Source: Anisus vortex
Taxonomy: Eukaryota; Mollusca; Gastropoda; Planorbidae
Direction of reading: 5' to 3'
Length of the DNA stretch: 64,000 nt
NCBI GenBank assembly: GCA_949126835.1
Contig: OX421503.1
Coordinates: 4,737,457-4,801,456, forward strand
The notes under the pieces are model-generated. The model did not search any database, was not told the DNA's origin, and was given only the letters and a program-made list of their open reading frames with translations. Shown one piece after another: positions 44,615 to 55,635 of this stretch. The position numbers and the translations under genes were made by a program. The number at the start of each line of letters is the position of its first letter. The first letter of the stretch is position 1.

Positions 44615-45280
44615 TATGATATTATATAGAATAATAATACAATGTAATGATTTTTTTTTCTCCATTTCATTGTATAGCATTATATAATGTTGTGCTGTGT
44701 TTCTATATTGTAAATGTATGCCATATGTCTTACTGATACTTAGCTGTTTAATTATATTGGCTAAAGGTTTGCTTACTTTAAATTTTCAACAGCTATTAAA
44801 TAGCATAAAACACTTCCCTGCCATTACTTTCCACGAGGTGTTATAAAAATTGTTTTACTGTTCTCCTTGCTGCCCTCCTATCCAAACTCCCCCGTAAACG
44901 CCTACGTCACTGACTGGTGGGGTTCAGGTTATTTAGTACTACAGAGTTCAAAGGTTATCTGCTTCGTGTTCCTCTTCTATTAGCCAGTCTGCAGAGCTGT
45001 TTGCTCTTTTGCAGTCAATGCCAGACAAACATATTTACAAGTCTTTTTCGAAGGTTCTCAAAATGTTACAAGAGTTTTGGACTTACGGTCCCTTAGAAAT
45101 AATTCTGATGGTTAACGGCCATTTCCAATTTTTACGATATAAATTGACTACGATTAGCATACTCTTATAGCAGGCGTGTCAAACATGAGGCCCCGAGGCA
45201 GCATACGGCCCTTTGCAACCACAATCCTTCCTTAACACAAAACTTTCAGAAGGGCACGCAAAGCCCTATAACTTAAGTCA
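44615..45280. other. Mostly unassigned; repeat scraps
   Basis: About 44984-45010 repeats the 13741 segment (attagccagtctgcagagc). A hAT-like end (gcaggcgtgtcaaacatgag) occurs at about 45171; its other end may lie beyond the LINE A insertion, near 45650. Confidence 0.4.
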
Positions 45281-45284
45281 GTGG

Positions 45285-45560
45285 GAGATGATCTATTACA
45301 AACCAACAACAAACAATTTGTTACAATGCTCAGATACACATAAAGACAAAAAAAAAACTTTCCTTATCCCTTATGTGAGAAAAATGCATATAAGTACTCT
45401 TTCTTCCCGAGTGGCATTCGGGCATGGAATGGGTTGCCTGAACAAACCAGGAAAAGAAGTAACTTTAAACATTAAAAAATATGCAAATCTAGACTCGGAC
45501 CACGGATTAGCGTAGGACGCAATGATCTTCTATACAGAAGGAGCATCTGTAATAGATAAG
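45285..45560 (+). mobile_element. LINE 3' fragment, family A
   Basis: Gives the clearest end peptide: SFFPSGIRAWNGLPEQTRKR then SNFKTL when frames are joined by eye. A tail of gataagataag follows at 45557. It probably interrupts an older hAT-like repeat. Confidence 0.75.
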
Positions 45561-46015
45561 ATAAGAAGTTCAAATTGTTTTTAAAAATGTATCTTAGGAA
45601 ATCCAATTACAATCCTTCTGGAATCGTTATGGGGCCGCCTGTTAAAGCACGGATTCCAGTTTTAGAACCACTGAAGACGCACCCCTATCACAGGTCTAAA
45701 CACACACACACACGCTGACGCATAAACACTTACACACGTTTCGTCACATGCAATTTCGTCACCATGACCTAAATTTGATTTACAATGTATATAATAAACC
45801 TTGGGCTATATAAAATTGTTTACGACGCAGGTAAAAAAAATGTACATCCTGGATAGGGCGGTATTCACATTTTTACACACGTGATTTTTCATCATCGTGT
45901 TGTAAAATGGTTCCTGGATCTCGTGTAAAAATTCCAAAGTAGGTCAACGAGACAAAAAAAGATAATAACAATATTTATCCCATAATAAAATATCATTAGC
46001 CCTTGTGTTAATTAT
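45561..46015. other. No feature recognised
   Basis: Nothing beyond possible hAT-end remnants at 45570-45680. Confidence 0.35.
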
Positions 46016-46017
46016 AA

Positions 46018-46265
46018 GGAGGAACGGTGACCGAAGGGCAGGGCGTTCGTCTGGCTTAACGAAGGTCCTGGGTTTGAATCCCGGTGAAGGCTTGGAATGG
46101 AGGGCGTCCCTGAGTCTACCCAGCTCTGATGGGCACCTGACTGTAGTCGGGGTTAAGTAGAGGAGGCTGGGCACTGTGCCGACGACATAATCCCCCTAGT
46201 ATGTCATGGCCACAGAAACTGGTGAACACTGCTTCACCGGCCCTATGGATCAATTTTGGTCGACG
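46018..46265 (+). repeat. tRNA-derived SINE copy
   Basis: A-box-like gtgaccgaagggcagggcgt, B box gggtttgaatccc, then gtctacccagctctgatggg and aggctgggcactgtgcc. Full-length looking, about 245 bp. Confidence 0.85.
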
Positions 46266-46285
46266 GGATACTTTATCCTTTTATG

Positions 46286-46365
46286 TTAACCCTTACAGTC
46301 CCGGGCGCGTATATAGCGGGACTGAAGGTATGCATGAGAAAGTAGGTCGGTACGGGAAGGGTTAA
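46286..46365. mobile_element. TTAA micro-MITE, copy 4
   Basis: TTAACCCTTACAGTCCCGGG at the left and cggtacgggaagggttaa at the right; the opposite orientation of copies 1-2. Confidence 0.8.
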
Positions 46366-46915
46366 TTGTATGTTTACTGTTAAAAGACCATACACCCATT
46401 GGTGAGGCAATAGAGAGAGTGTGTTTACTAATAACATATTTGTATGAAAAAATTATCATACATTTTACTTATATATTTTATTACATATTTAATACGTGTC
46501 TAAAGGTAGTTTTTTTTATTCATATGTTTAACTAATGTTTTTGTTGTATGTCATCACTTCGAGAAGTTCCGAAATCTATTTTTAAACTTATTGGCACATT
46601 CGTTGCTACTAAAAACATGAATCGGGAGATACACGCATGGTGGTTTTTTTTTTCTAACGGGGGCTTTTTTGTTTATAGTTTTAACAGGAAATAAAGTAGC
46701 TAACCACCTGACAAAGTTTTGACACCCCTCCCATCCCCTCCTAGAAAAGGGCAGAAACAAAGGAAAAGAAAACCGTTTTGTACTTTTTTTTAAATAAAAG
46801 AAAAAATCTTCGCAGATCTTTAAAAAAAAAGTTATTAGCGTATAGATGTAGTACTAACAACTTTCATGTGGGATTGATCTGCAATGATTATTAAGACAAT
46901 CGATACATTATAAGC
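46366..46915. other. No feature recognised
   Basis: AT-rich; nothing supported. Confidence 0.35.
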
Positions 46916-46917
46916 TT

Positions 46918-47165
46918 ATTAGACAAACAATACGAACTAGGCAAAAAATACGAATTAGGCAAAAAATACATATTAGACAAACATTACGAATTAGGCAAAC
47001 AATACATATTAGACAAACATTACGAATTAGGTAAACAATACATATTAGACAAACATTACGAATTAGGCAAACAATACATATTAGACAAACATTACGCATT
47101 AGGCAAACAATACTTATTAGACAAAGATTACGAATTAGGCAAACTATTTCAAACTACGCAAACAA
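46918..47165. repeat. 36-bp minisatellite
   Basis: Alternating gacaaacattacgaatta and ggcaaacaatacatatta half-units of 18 bp; about seven units, degenerating to the right. Minus-strand CLIRNVCLI frames are artefacts. Confidence 0.9.
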
Positions 47166-47640
47166 TACTAATTTGGCAAAACACATGAAACAGACAAACA
47201 CTTTAAATACACCAAACAATAAGAAATTGTTCGTTTATACGAATCGAAACTTAAAAGTATAGATGACTTTAGCGAGAGTGGTATTTTCATTTCAAGTGCT
47301 CACTTCAAAAAGTGCTTCATTCTCATCACGACCGCCTTTCACTCAGATTAAGCGTACGACATTGTTGGTTATATTTTTTTTTTAATTATTAAATAATGAT
47401 ATGTGAGCACGTATTGTGGAGATATAAACAAAACAACTTCTCAAGAAGTGGTTTTTAAGTGTTATCGTGACATTGTAACATTTGCAGGTATATGAAGTGA
47501 AACACATGACCTGATCACACCCAAAACAACAATGGCGAACAACGGTCGCTTAAATTATTTTGTTGCAATCCCATTGTTAACAAAAACAACGCATAAACAA
47601 AAATAAACAAGGTCTGTATTTATTTCAATAATAAAAAAGT
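47166..47640. other. No feature recognised
   Basis: AT-rich; nothing supported. Confidence 0.35.
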
Positions 47641-47649
47641 TTCTGTAGC

Positions 47650-47990
47650 GTTTGGTCATGAGATGCCTACGTAAAATTTTGAACATCTCCAACAAAGATC
47701 GCGCTACAAATGAGGTTGTCCGTGAGCGAATCACCGACGTCATCGGCCCTCACGAGGATCTACTCAGCGCCATTAAATGCAGTGAAAACTCAGATGTTAC
47801 GCGAGCGTGTGACAAGATCCGAAGGCCTGGCGAAAAATGCACTGCAGGGCACAGTGCAGGGTGGAAGAAAGAGATGCAGGCAGAAGAGACGATGGGAGGA
47901 TGACATCAAGGAATGGACCAGATGAATGAAGCAGCTTTTATTCCGGAGATGGTGGAGGTTAAGGACATGGTGGTCAATGTGAACTGGAGA
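47650..47990 (+). mobile_element. LINE F C-terminal fragment, frameshifted
   Basis: One frame reads HVMRCLRKILNISNKDRATN; the next reads GLAKNALQGTVQGGRKRCRQ and KRRWEDDIKEWTR before a stop. This is the conserved end of endonuclease/RT LINE proteins (GRQRKRWEDNIKEWTG). The frameshift near 47820 shows that it is dead. Confidence 0.75.
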
Positions 47991-48114
47991 CTTATACACA
48001 AGTCCTACTGTATGCCTTTTTAATGGCTTTTTAGTTATGGTGTGGCTTAAAAGGAATAAATATAAAAGCGGAGAAACCAATAAAAGGTTAAAACCATTTA
48101 CATCCCTTATCTAT

Positions 48115-48200
48115 TTGCAAGACTAGAATCAAATCAAGAAGAAACCGTATACTCAATAATCTTCTATATAGGCTGACCGCCTTTAAGAAATAAGATGTGT
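48115..48200 (+). repeat. LINE A 3' fragment, degraded
   Basis: gcaagactagaatcaaatc and actcaataatcttctatata match the family A 3' end. Confidence 0.5.
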
Positions 48201-48205
48201 TATAA

Positions 48206-48452
48206 CAAAGACTCTAATAAGATAGACCGCTTGCTCTATTTTTAGAGCTTATATGTCTTACGATTGCATTAAAGGTTTCCGCTGGATACAACTTTCGATT
48301 TTAATCTTAATTTTCCATTGAGAAAATCATAGCGAATTACTAGACCGGAAGTCTAGAGGACCTAGTGTGATCTGAAATTCCGAAACGAAGTGTTTCAAGT
48401 TATCAAAAGGCAGAAATGTCAAAGCGAGCGGTCAATCTTATTATAGTCTTTG
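48206..48452. mobile_element. MITE family B, copy
   Basis: Ends caaagactctaataagatag and atcttattatagtctttg, with internal aattactagaccggaagtct shared with the copy at 11931. Confidence 0.85.
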
Positions 48453-49540
48453 ATTATACGATGTATTGTAGGTGTATTCGTTAGATCAGAAGAAAGTCAT
48501 TAACATTTCAATTAAGGGACCAGAGCACCAACATGGCGTTGATCTTTCTCTAGTTAAGGGGTCTAATTTTGACAAATCGAGCAAAGCGATGAAGATTTTG
48601 ATACAATTGGTGCGCAGCTAGAAGCAAGCAATTTAATGAAAGGAAACAATTAAAAAAATGTTTAAGAATAATTGTATTAAAAAAAAACGAAACGAAATAA
48701 ATATAAAGGAAATGAAGTGTTATCATATTATACTTATTATGCTATTTGTGAGAGCTAATGATTTAAAAAGTCGCAAATTGTAATTAACCAGGATTTCAGT
48801 AATAATATAAGCATTTTGGAAATATTACTTGAAGACTTAGGTAAATGAACGCTATTAAGATACCTTAATAAGCCAGCCTCAAGTACTGGAGTATCAGCCT
48901 AGGATTTTGCACTGTAATTTAGTCTAGCATTCTTGATAAAACATGCCCTATCTATTCATCTATATATCTACTTATTTAATTATCGGTATACAGATACATC
49001 AATATAAGTCTTTCTCCATAATACATGATTATATGTTAAAAAATTCCCACTTTATAAGTATGTCTTAAGTATGACTATTTATTTGTCTGTTTATATTACT
49101 CATACTTATATATTAATATATATACATCTTTTAATATTTATTTACTGTCTGTTTGTCTGTAAGACGAGATAAGATTGTCTCTTATATCAGCTTATCTTCC
49201 TTTACGTATATCTATCAGCCTTTATATTAGTCAGTTTACCTGTCTGTCCATTCTATTTGTATGTCCATATGTCTATCGTTCAGTTAATCTGATATTTATG
49301 AATCTCTCCATATGTCATATGTCTACCTGCCCGCGTATGTACATGCCTGTCTGTTAATGTATCTATGTTTCTATCAATCTATTTATATGTCAATCTACAT
49401 ATCGTTTTAGGCATAAATATAGTATTGTCTATTATCCTGTGTGGTATGACTACTTATACATTGATATTTGAAAGAATTATGCAATTAAATATTATTTCTA
49501 GGCAATATATACTTACAGTTATGGTTTATATTTAAATACT
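48453..49540. other. Mostly unassigned; TCTA-like tract
   Basis: 49160-49400 is a degenerate tctatctg/tgtctgt tract. The rest is AT-rich without recognised features. Confidence 0.4.
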
Positions 49541-49544
49541 ATAT

Positions 49545-49900
49545 CCGGTTTCTCTCTGACGACCGTTGGCCTTAGAGCCTTCTCAGTATCCGGTCCGAAG
49601 TTGTGGAATCTACTTCCCATTCAACTGAGGCGAACAAGCTCTACTGTCACTTTCAAAAATAACTAATTATTTCAATATTTACCTGAGATAACATTTAACA
49701 TGCTTTAGAAACTTACTGTCTTATTTATGGGTTGGGTCGTTTAATGCGACATCTATTTTATTTGTCTTTTTTTAAATCATCAATTAGCTTTGTCTCCTAG
49801 CCTAAAGTAATGTCCGTGTTCTTAGTTGTATGTTAAATGCGCTCTGAGCTTACATTATGTTTGTTGGCAGCGCTCTACAAATATTATTTTTATTATTATT
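49545..49900 (+). mobile_element. LINE 3' fragment, family B
   Basis: Encodes LRAFSVSGPKLWNLLPIQLR followed by SSTVTFKNN and a stop, then the family 3' UTR (cagcgctctacaaatatta) with an ATT-like tail at 49885. Confidence 0.8.
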
Positions 49901-50327
49901 ACTATAAATATAAACTTTGGCTATTGCATATTACATGTACCGTAACCTATAATTTGTAGTAGGAATACTGTTTAATATAAAGACACATTATTTTCAAAAT
50001 CAGAACATTATATATTACATTTCAGTAAAAAAATTCGAAGTGCATTTCATTAGTAAAATTTTAAAAAAAGCTTTATCACTAGCACCGACTCAATCCATTA
50101 TTCATTTGATGACGACAATGATAGAATTTCCCAACTATACAAAATGGGCTACTAGACATAGGCTTAAATAGAAAACCCAGTTTATTTAAAGGTATTTTAA
50201 AAAAAATGCTAAATTAAATGTAAAAATGTGTTTTTAATTAATGTATTTTTTTTTACAGATAAATTGTAAACAAGACAAAACGTATTTTTGTTTGATCCTA
50301 TTTGATCACATTTGGTACAAAGTCAAC
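49901..50327. other. Upstream flank of lectin gene 2
   Basis: AT-rich. A T-run plus tttttttacag at 50247-50257 could be an acceptor of a 5' untranslated exon ending at 50379. No promoter motif was supported. Confidence 0.35.
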
Positions 50328-50379
50328 ATGTGTGGTGTCAAGATTGTTTACGCAGCTGTTTGTTTACTTTGCTTACTAG
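50328..50379 (+). CDS. Lectin gene 2, exon 1: signal peptide
   Basis: ATG at 50328 opens MCGVKIVYAAVCLLCLL followed by one base, with donor GTAAAC at 50380. The hydrophobic core VYAAVCLLCLLG plus VSLASS from the next exon forms a typical cleavable signal peptide, probably cut near SLASS/C. Phase 1 at the donor matches exon 2. An in-frame ATG further upstream (50241) would lengthen the N-terminus with polar residues and is less plausible. The six joined exons give 511 nt (170 residues plus one base) without a stop. Confidence 0.75.
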
Positions 50380-50411
50380 GTAAACAATTGTTTTTGTCTT
50401 TAAGTTTAAAG

Positions 50412-50592
50412 CAGTGCTTCTCAACTCGTTTTGTTATTGGGGCTGTTATTTGATACGAAAAGATAGACCACAAATTCTGAGCATTTTTTTGAATTCTTAA
50501 AAAATGGGATCGCTGCTAGAAACTTACTAGGGGTCGCACTCTAAGGCTTGGTGGGCAGATGTGACCCGCGGGCCGCCTACTGCACACCCCTG
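50412..50592. repeat. hAT-type end fragments in intron 1
   Basis: cagtgcttctcaactcg at the left and gtgacccgcgggccgcctac with cacacccctgg at the right are typical hAT MITE ends but not from the same family. Perhaps two fused remnants. Confidence 0.45.
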
Positions 50593-50859
50593 GTTTAGAG
50601 CATAGACACAGCGTTAGACAGACGGTTTAATGGTCGTTAGCGTTTGAGTTGTCAGGGGTCTGAATAACTGTTACTAGGGGAAGTAAGCCTGTCTACCCCT
50701 TTTGATCATAGACGGAAAAGGGAAGTAAAAATGGACGAGCATTTTTCAGAGTAGATCCAAAGGCGTTTTTCTAACGCGATGGATGCCACCAGACCCTATA
50801 ATATATCCGATTTGTCGATAAAACTAACAAGCAAGGAAGCGATAACAAAAAGTAGAGCG

Positions 50860-51080
50860 ATTTTAAAAATAGCAATGGTAAATATGGCAAAACATATCGA
50901 TTGATAAAAATGGCACTGGTAAAAGAAAAGGGTTGATGTGAAAATAACAAGTCTAATCAACAAGTGAAAATACAACGGTAAAATTATCACCAAAAGAAAA
51001 CAACACACATTTTATATTGTAGTAAAAAACAACAACTAAACAACGATAAAATTGGCAACGGTAAAAATGGCAAAAGAAGA
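50860..51080. repeat. Dispersed GGTAAAATTGGCAACGG motif tract
   Basis: Several short units (aatggtaaatatggcaaa, caacggtaaaattatcac, ggcaacggtaaaaatggc) related to the palindrome at 43346-43588. Intron 1 of lectin gene 2. Confidence 0.5.
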
Positions 51081-51189
51081 CAAATTGGTTCCTCATAAAA
51101 CTGTACACTACCGGCTGTTAAAATGTAAAGAAGGACTACACGCATGCCTATCTGATTTAATTAATGGCGTGAGTAGGTGTGATCGTATA

Positions 51190-51305
51190 GCCGTACGGGA
51201 CATAACCTACCCTACCTAGTTCTGATGGGTTCTTGACATTAGTAGGTGTAAAAACGTAAAGGCTTTCTTCTGGCCTCACAATCCCTTAGTATCCCTTGTC
51301 AATTC
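51190..51305. repeat. SINE body fragment
   Basis: cctagttctgatgggttctt, gacattagtaggtgtaaaaa and ggcctcacaatcccttagta are diverged SINE body pieces. Confidence 0.45.
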
Positions 51306-51512
51306 AAATATGTACACGCTACTTAAAAATATTTTTTTTACATTATTTAATAAACCGTTATTATTATTGTTATTCTAAATGAACTGTTTAGTACATTATT
51401 TTACTTTTTTTTTCAATCCAATTATGTTTTTTGGTACTACAAAAACTCAATAAAATTGCAATATCACAATGAACTGTGCATACCTCTCTCTCTTTTATTC
51501 TCGTGGTTCCAG

Positions 51513-51613
51513 GTGTAAGTTTAGCCAGCTCGTGCCACAGACCGACCTTCACCTTCATCCGCGACCACTGCTACACGTGTGTGAATGAGAGCAGCAGATG
51601 GTCACAGATTCAT
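51513..51613 (+). CDS. Lectin gene 2, exon 2: CTLD start
   Basis: 101-nt exon with acceptor ctcgtggttccag (ends 51512) and donor GTGAGT (51614). Phase 1 in, phase 0 out. It encodes residues 18-51: VSLASSCHRPTFTFIRDHCY, then TCVNESSRWSQIH. This is the start of a long-form C-type-lectin-like domain, with the extra N-terminal cysteine pair region (C25, C37, C40) and the W that precedes the first helix (W47). A sequon NES lies at 42-44. Confidence 0.88.
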
Positions 51614-51840
51614 GTGAGTATCAACTTCTCAAAATAACAAAAAAACATAACAACGAATAAAGAATTGACCTTATATACAACAGCGACAAGAAGAAAAAAA
51701 AAGATAGCAAGAAACTGTTTTGAGCCTACTAGTAATGGTTTACTGGAAACCTTCTAATATTGTTTCTACCTTATGTTCCAATGTAGAAAAATACTGGGGT
51801 AAAAGAGCGATCGTTTTCATTTTCTGGCAGTACTCTAAAT

Positions 51841-51960
51841 TAGGGATTGGCAACCTATGGCACGCGTGCCAGATTTGGCACGCAGAGTGATTTTAAATGG
51901 CACGCGGAAGACCTCAGAAAGGTAATCCAAGTATCTTCTACGAGAAATTGAGTGTGTCAT
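51841..51960. mobile_element. hAT-type element left end
   Basis: gggattggcaacctatggca, cgcgtgccagatttggcacg and ggcacgcggaagacctcag: the best-preserved left end of the GGTCGGCAACC family in this window. The right end is not clear. Intron 2 of lectin gene 2. Confidence 0.65.
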
Positions 51961-52234
51961 ATGAGGAGTGCCCTAAATCATCGCAGACTAATTCTTCGCA
52001 AGGGCATAATTCGAATCATGGCAGTGGGCCATATCGTCAGCTAATAAAAGAAATAGAATTAAAATCCTATAGAATTTTGGAAACTTTTTCTTTTAATTTT
52101 TTTGTAAGAGGAATTCTTTATAAAAGAACGAACCATGGCAACGTATCAGACATCTCTTGTGAGTACCGGTACCTAATTTTAGGCCATGATCAACAAAATT
52201 AAGATAAGATAATAATGGACATTTCTTATAGTGC

Positions 52235-52490
52235 TTCTATCCATGCTATAAATCAGTGTGCTCTTGGTGTGATTTGCAGTGACAGATGTATTAGCCAAAA
52301 GAGAAAGGTCTTTAAGTTCTTTTTAAAAGATTCTCTTGTCTCAGATTCTATAAGTGTCTGAGATAAACTGTTCCATAAAGAAGGCGCCACTGATTTAAAT
52401 GAGCGCACTCCCAGGTACTTCTTTTTGTGTCCATCCAAACTGGGAGTTTTGTGGAGTGACTGAGATGAAGAGCGCACTTCCCTAGATGGC
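52235..52490 (-). mobile_element. LINE G 3' fragment (FKSVAPSLWNSL type)
   Basis: The minus-strand frame reads KYLGVRSFKSVAPSLWNSLS and then ETRESFKKNLKTFLF, the conserved C-terminal end of CR1-like LINE ORF2. It is in intron 2 of lectin gene 2, antisense to the gene. Confidence 0.7.
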
Positions 52491-52614
52491 TCATGCCTTG
52501 ATATTAATTATAAAACTATTATGCTCTTGGACAAAATGAAAAATAAAAAACTTTCTGAAATTATATTTATATTTTTATTGTGGGATTTAGACCTTGACAT
52601 TTTATTGTTATCAG

Positions 52615-52714
52615 ATTGCATGTGAAAAAGTATCGGCTGAGGTCGCCACCATACCATCTAACTATCTCCTGATACTTACAGTAAGGTTGTGTTATGGCAT
52701 AGCCACATCGCATG
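52615..52714 (+). CDS. Lectin gene 2, exon 3: CTLD middle
   Basis: 100-nt exon with acceptor ttattgttatcag (ends 52614) and donor GTAGGT (52715). Phase 0 in, phase 1 out. Residues 52-84 read IACEKVSAEVATIPSNYLLI then LTVRLCYGIATSH. The AC cysteine (54) and LC cysteine (77) sit exactly where the 100-nt exon of lectin gene 1 has its cysteines. An alternative internal donor (GTAAGG at 52681) would give a 66-nt exon in phase 0, but it would break the phase with the next exon, so I prefer the longer form. Alternative splicing here is possible. Confidence 0.82.
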
Positions 52715-52739
52715 GTAGGTAAACATAAGATTATTTCAA

Positions 52740-52815
52740 TACTAGATATATAGATAGATGGATATAGTCAGATATAGACAGCTAGGTAGATAGATAGATA
52801 TATAGAGAGAGCTAC
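52740..52815. repeat. (GATA)n-like tract
   Basis: Imperfect tagatagat units in intron 3 of lectin gene 2. Confidence 0.7.
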
Positions 52816-52854
52816 CCATGTAGATAAAATGGTCGATCATCAGTGATAGATGAT

Positions 52855-53095
52855 TGTTATTTTTATAGCGCATTTATCCATGTTATTACATTTAGCATGG
52901 TCAGTGAGTTCCATATATACATTAATTTCCGTGGCGGCTTATCTAGGTAGATTAGGCAGAAAAACGCTAGTTAAAGAGAAAGGTCTTTATAACTCAATTT
53001 AACGTACTATTTATCTCAAAATACATCAGTGCCTGGGTCAAGACTTTTCATATCAAAGGCGCCACAGAAAGATAAATAGATAGATGGCAGATAAA
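52855..53095 (-). repeat. LINE G 3' fragment, diverged
   Basis: ttatagcgcatttatccatg, gttaaagagaaaggtcttta and catatcaaaggcgccac parallel the copy at 52235-52490. Confidence 0.5.
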
Positions 53096-53234
53096 GAATA
53101 AAACAAATTCTACAGCAATCTCGCTAGAATGCTAATATGCTAAATAATGTGTGCTATATTCAAGGTTGGCCCTAACCTTTTATTTGGAATCAAAACCGTT
53201 TCAGTATAACGTTACCCATATATATAAGTAAGTA

Positions 53235-53475
53235 AAGTACCCTTCGGACCAAACTGATCATAAGGCTGATGAAGCAGCGTTCACCAGTTTCTGTGGCTTA
53301 CTAGGGGATATGTGGCCAGCACAACGCCCCGCCGCCTTCACTTTACCCCAACTAGTGTCAGCGCTGTGTAGACTTGGGGACACCCTCGAGTCCCAGGTAA
53401 AATCCTAGCCAGCACCAGGATTCGAACCCAGAACCTTCTGATCGCCAGTTGAACACACTGCCGCTAGGCCAATAA
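53235..53475 (-). repeat. tRNA-derived SINE copy
   Basis: Body (cccttcggaccaaactgatc, ggccagcacaacgccccgcc) and head (ggattcgaacccagaacctt, gatcgccagttgaacacac) are readable on the minus strand. Intron 3 of lectin gene 2. Confidence 0.8.
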
Positions 53476-53895
53476 TGCCCCCATACCCTTATATATATAT
53501 TGCTATATATATATATATATAATAGAATTACGCGTTGTTTCTAAGTTTTTAACTGACTTAGATGAATGGCCGACAACATCGGCCATCTTGACATTTATTC
53601 ATCTGACTCTTTAGAAGAGACCTATAAACCGTAAATGGAGTTATAGTCTTAGAGTTGCTGAATCGTCATTTCTGTAGGCATAGAGACGGAGTTTTACTCT
53701 TAGGCCTTTTTAATTCGAAAAGCCTAAACTCTAATCTTTAAGGCTCATTGGCAATCTGAATGTCTTGGAATTGGATCCTGATCGAAAACGCCCTGATTCG
53801 TTTTTTAGCACGTCTGACAAAGGTACCTGAATCTACACAGCCATGGCCCCGGAAACCTAGGAACTCTTTTTTTCTGAACTTATGTACCTACATCG
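53476..53895. other. Intron 3 of lectin gene 2, no feature recognised
   Basis: Short (AT)n at 53490-53522; otherwise nothing supported. Confidence 0.35.
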
Positions 53896-54116
53896 TCTAA
53901 AAGGAAACTATTATTTTTTTGTACTGTAATGATCAAATATACATAGCTAGACCTTTACTACAATATGCATCTTCTGTATTGCCACCCATCAACTAAAGAA
54001 AACATTTAAAAATCCGAGCAAATTGAGAAAAGAGATGCAAGGTTCATTACTAGCGAATATTCACAACTGACAAGAGTCGAACCAAAAGTTAAATCACTAA
54101 ACCTAGAAACACTAGA

Positions 54117-55635
54117 GGAGGGTTTGGCAACCTAAGGAACGCGTGCAAAACTTGTCAAGCGGAGCGATATTTAATGGCACGTGAGAGACCTTTCGGTTCT
54201 GAATGAGAAAAACTGACTGTTGAAGCCGAAGTTTCTGAATGACATAGCGACACATTTCAGTGAGTTGAACTTACATTTACAAGTTCCGCTGGAATGGATT
54301 TGCATTGAAACTGGAATATCTCGCCGTAAAATCAATTTCAAAACATTTAACTTCATGCACAAAACTATATTAAGGCATTTATTAAGAAAGATAGTTGGGC
54401 TTTTTTAGAAGTACATCGAAGCATTCAAAGCGAAGTTTTCTAATCAAAGGCAAGACTTTTAAATTGATGGACTCATGTTTTTATACCACATTAAGCCTAA
54501 CTGGTTTGATATTACTACAACCTTCTTAGATATAGATCTTTTTTTATAAGTGCATAAAATGCAGCAAGTTGAATTTTAAACATTTTAAAATGGGCATCCA
54601 AATATGTCTATTTGCGGAAAAAAATCTGGAAAGAAGCTGCTTATCAAAGTCATCTTCTATTCTCGACTGCTAGGCATTCACTCTTTTACTTTCAACTTTT
54701 GGTTCAACTTACACTTGTGAACAGATTTTATCGCACTTGAAAGCTGTTTTAAGCATACACTTGAGCACTCATTAATTGACACAGACTAATTACATTTAAA
54801 ACATAAATAAAAGTAATTCTATAACATATGTATTTGTATTATTAAGTTAATAAATATAAGAGACTTATTTAATAACACTATATTATGTAATTTCTGTAAT
54901 TATTAATGTTTAAAATATAAACAATTGATTCAGGAAATGTCTATTTATAACTGTTTTATGTAAATTATTTACATTTTCTAATAATTACATCTTATGTTGG
55001 ATTTATATATAGAAATTATAATTGGTCAGTAATATTTACACACTAAAAAAATTTGTTTGGCATTACTATTTAATCAAATGTGGAAACATGTTTTAATTAA
55101 AGGGAGATAATTAGCCCGTTTCAATGGAGCTAATGTTTCTAAAATGTTTCTTTTTTTTTTTTCGTTTATAAAGAAATAAATGGCCTACAATTTATAACTT
55201 TGAAATGATCAAACTGTAAAAAAGCATTAAAAATTATATTACTATTTAATGATTTTATATTGTAGGCTCTATGTATATTTCCGAAAATTACAATAACTAC
55301 CCAGTTTGTATGATTAATAAGTATTCTTTTCCGCTTAACGATAATAGTTGATGTATCAGTTTGTCGAAATATATTAAAGACATTAAAGGACTTTTTAGTT
55401 AAACTGAGATCATAATATAATTAACATTTGCAATTGTTAAATCCTCAACTTCTCTTACAAATGATAATTTTTAGACAATAATTACCATAGTAAATGTGAA
55501 AGTTTAGTAATAAAATATTGTATTTAATAAAAATGCAAATAAAAAGGATGATAATCACAAACATGTTAATTTTGTATTAAATATGAAACGGTTTACTCTA
55601 TAAATAATCTCCTTTGCTTTTGGCCTTGGTCTAAT
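54117..55635 (+). mobile_element. hAT transposon copy 3, right end lost
   Basis: Begins gagggtttggcaacctaagg with cgcgtgcaaaacttg. The whole body parallels the 23051-24302 element, including the aaagggagataattag stretch shared with the copy near 20390. It stops at ctcctttgcttttggcc without the family's right terminus, and LINE sequence resumes. Confidence 0.75.
54215..54790 (+). pseudogene. hAT transposase pseudogene, copy 3
   Basis: KFLNDIATHFSELNLHLQVP then LEWICIETGI at about 54229 onwards, and STFGSTYTCEQILSHLKAVL at about 54687. This is the longest preserved N-terminal block of the three copies (about 60 codons), but the middle is frameshifted and the C-terminus truncated. Confidence 0.8.

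Noticed and set aside
46918..47165. Possible CRISPR-like array (regular 36-bp repeats)
   Set aside because: There are no unique spacers; the units are contiguous tandem half-repeats, and the context is eukaryotic.
50241..50327. Upstream in-frame ATG extending the lectin gene 2 N-terminus
   Set aside because: It would place about 29 largely polar residues before the hydrophobic core, unlike a signal peptide; a tttttttacag acceptor lies in this interval, suggesting that it is intron/5' UTR.
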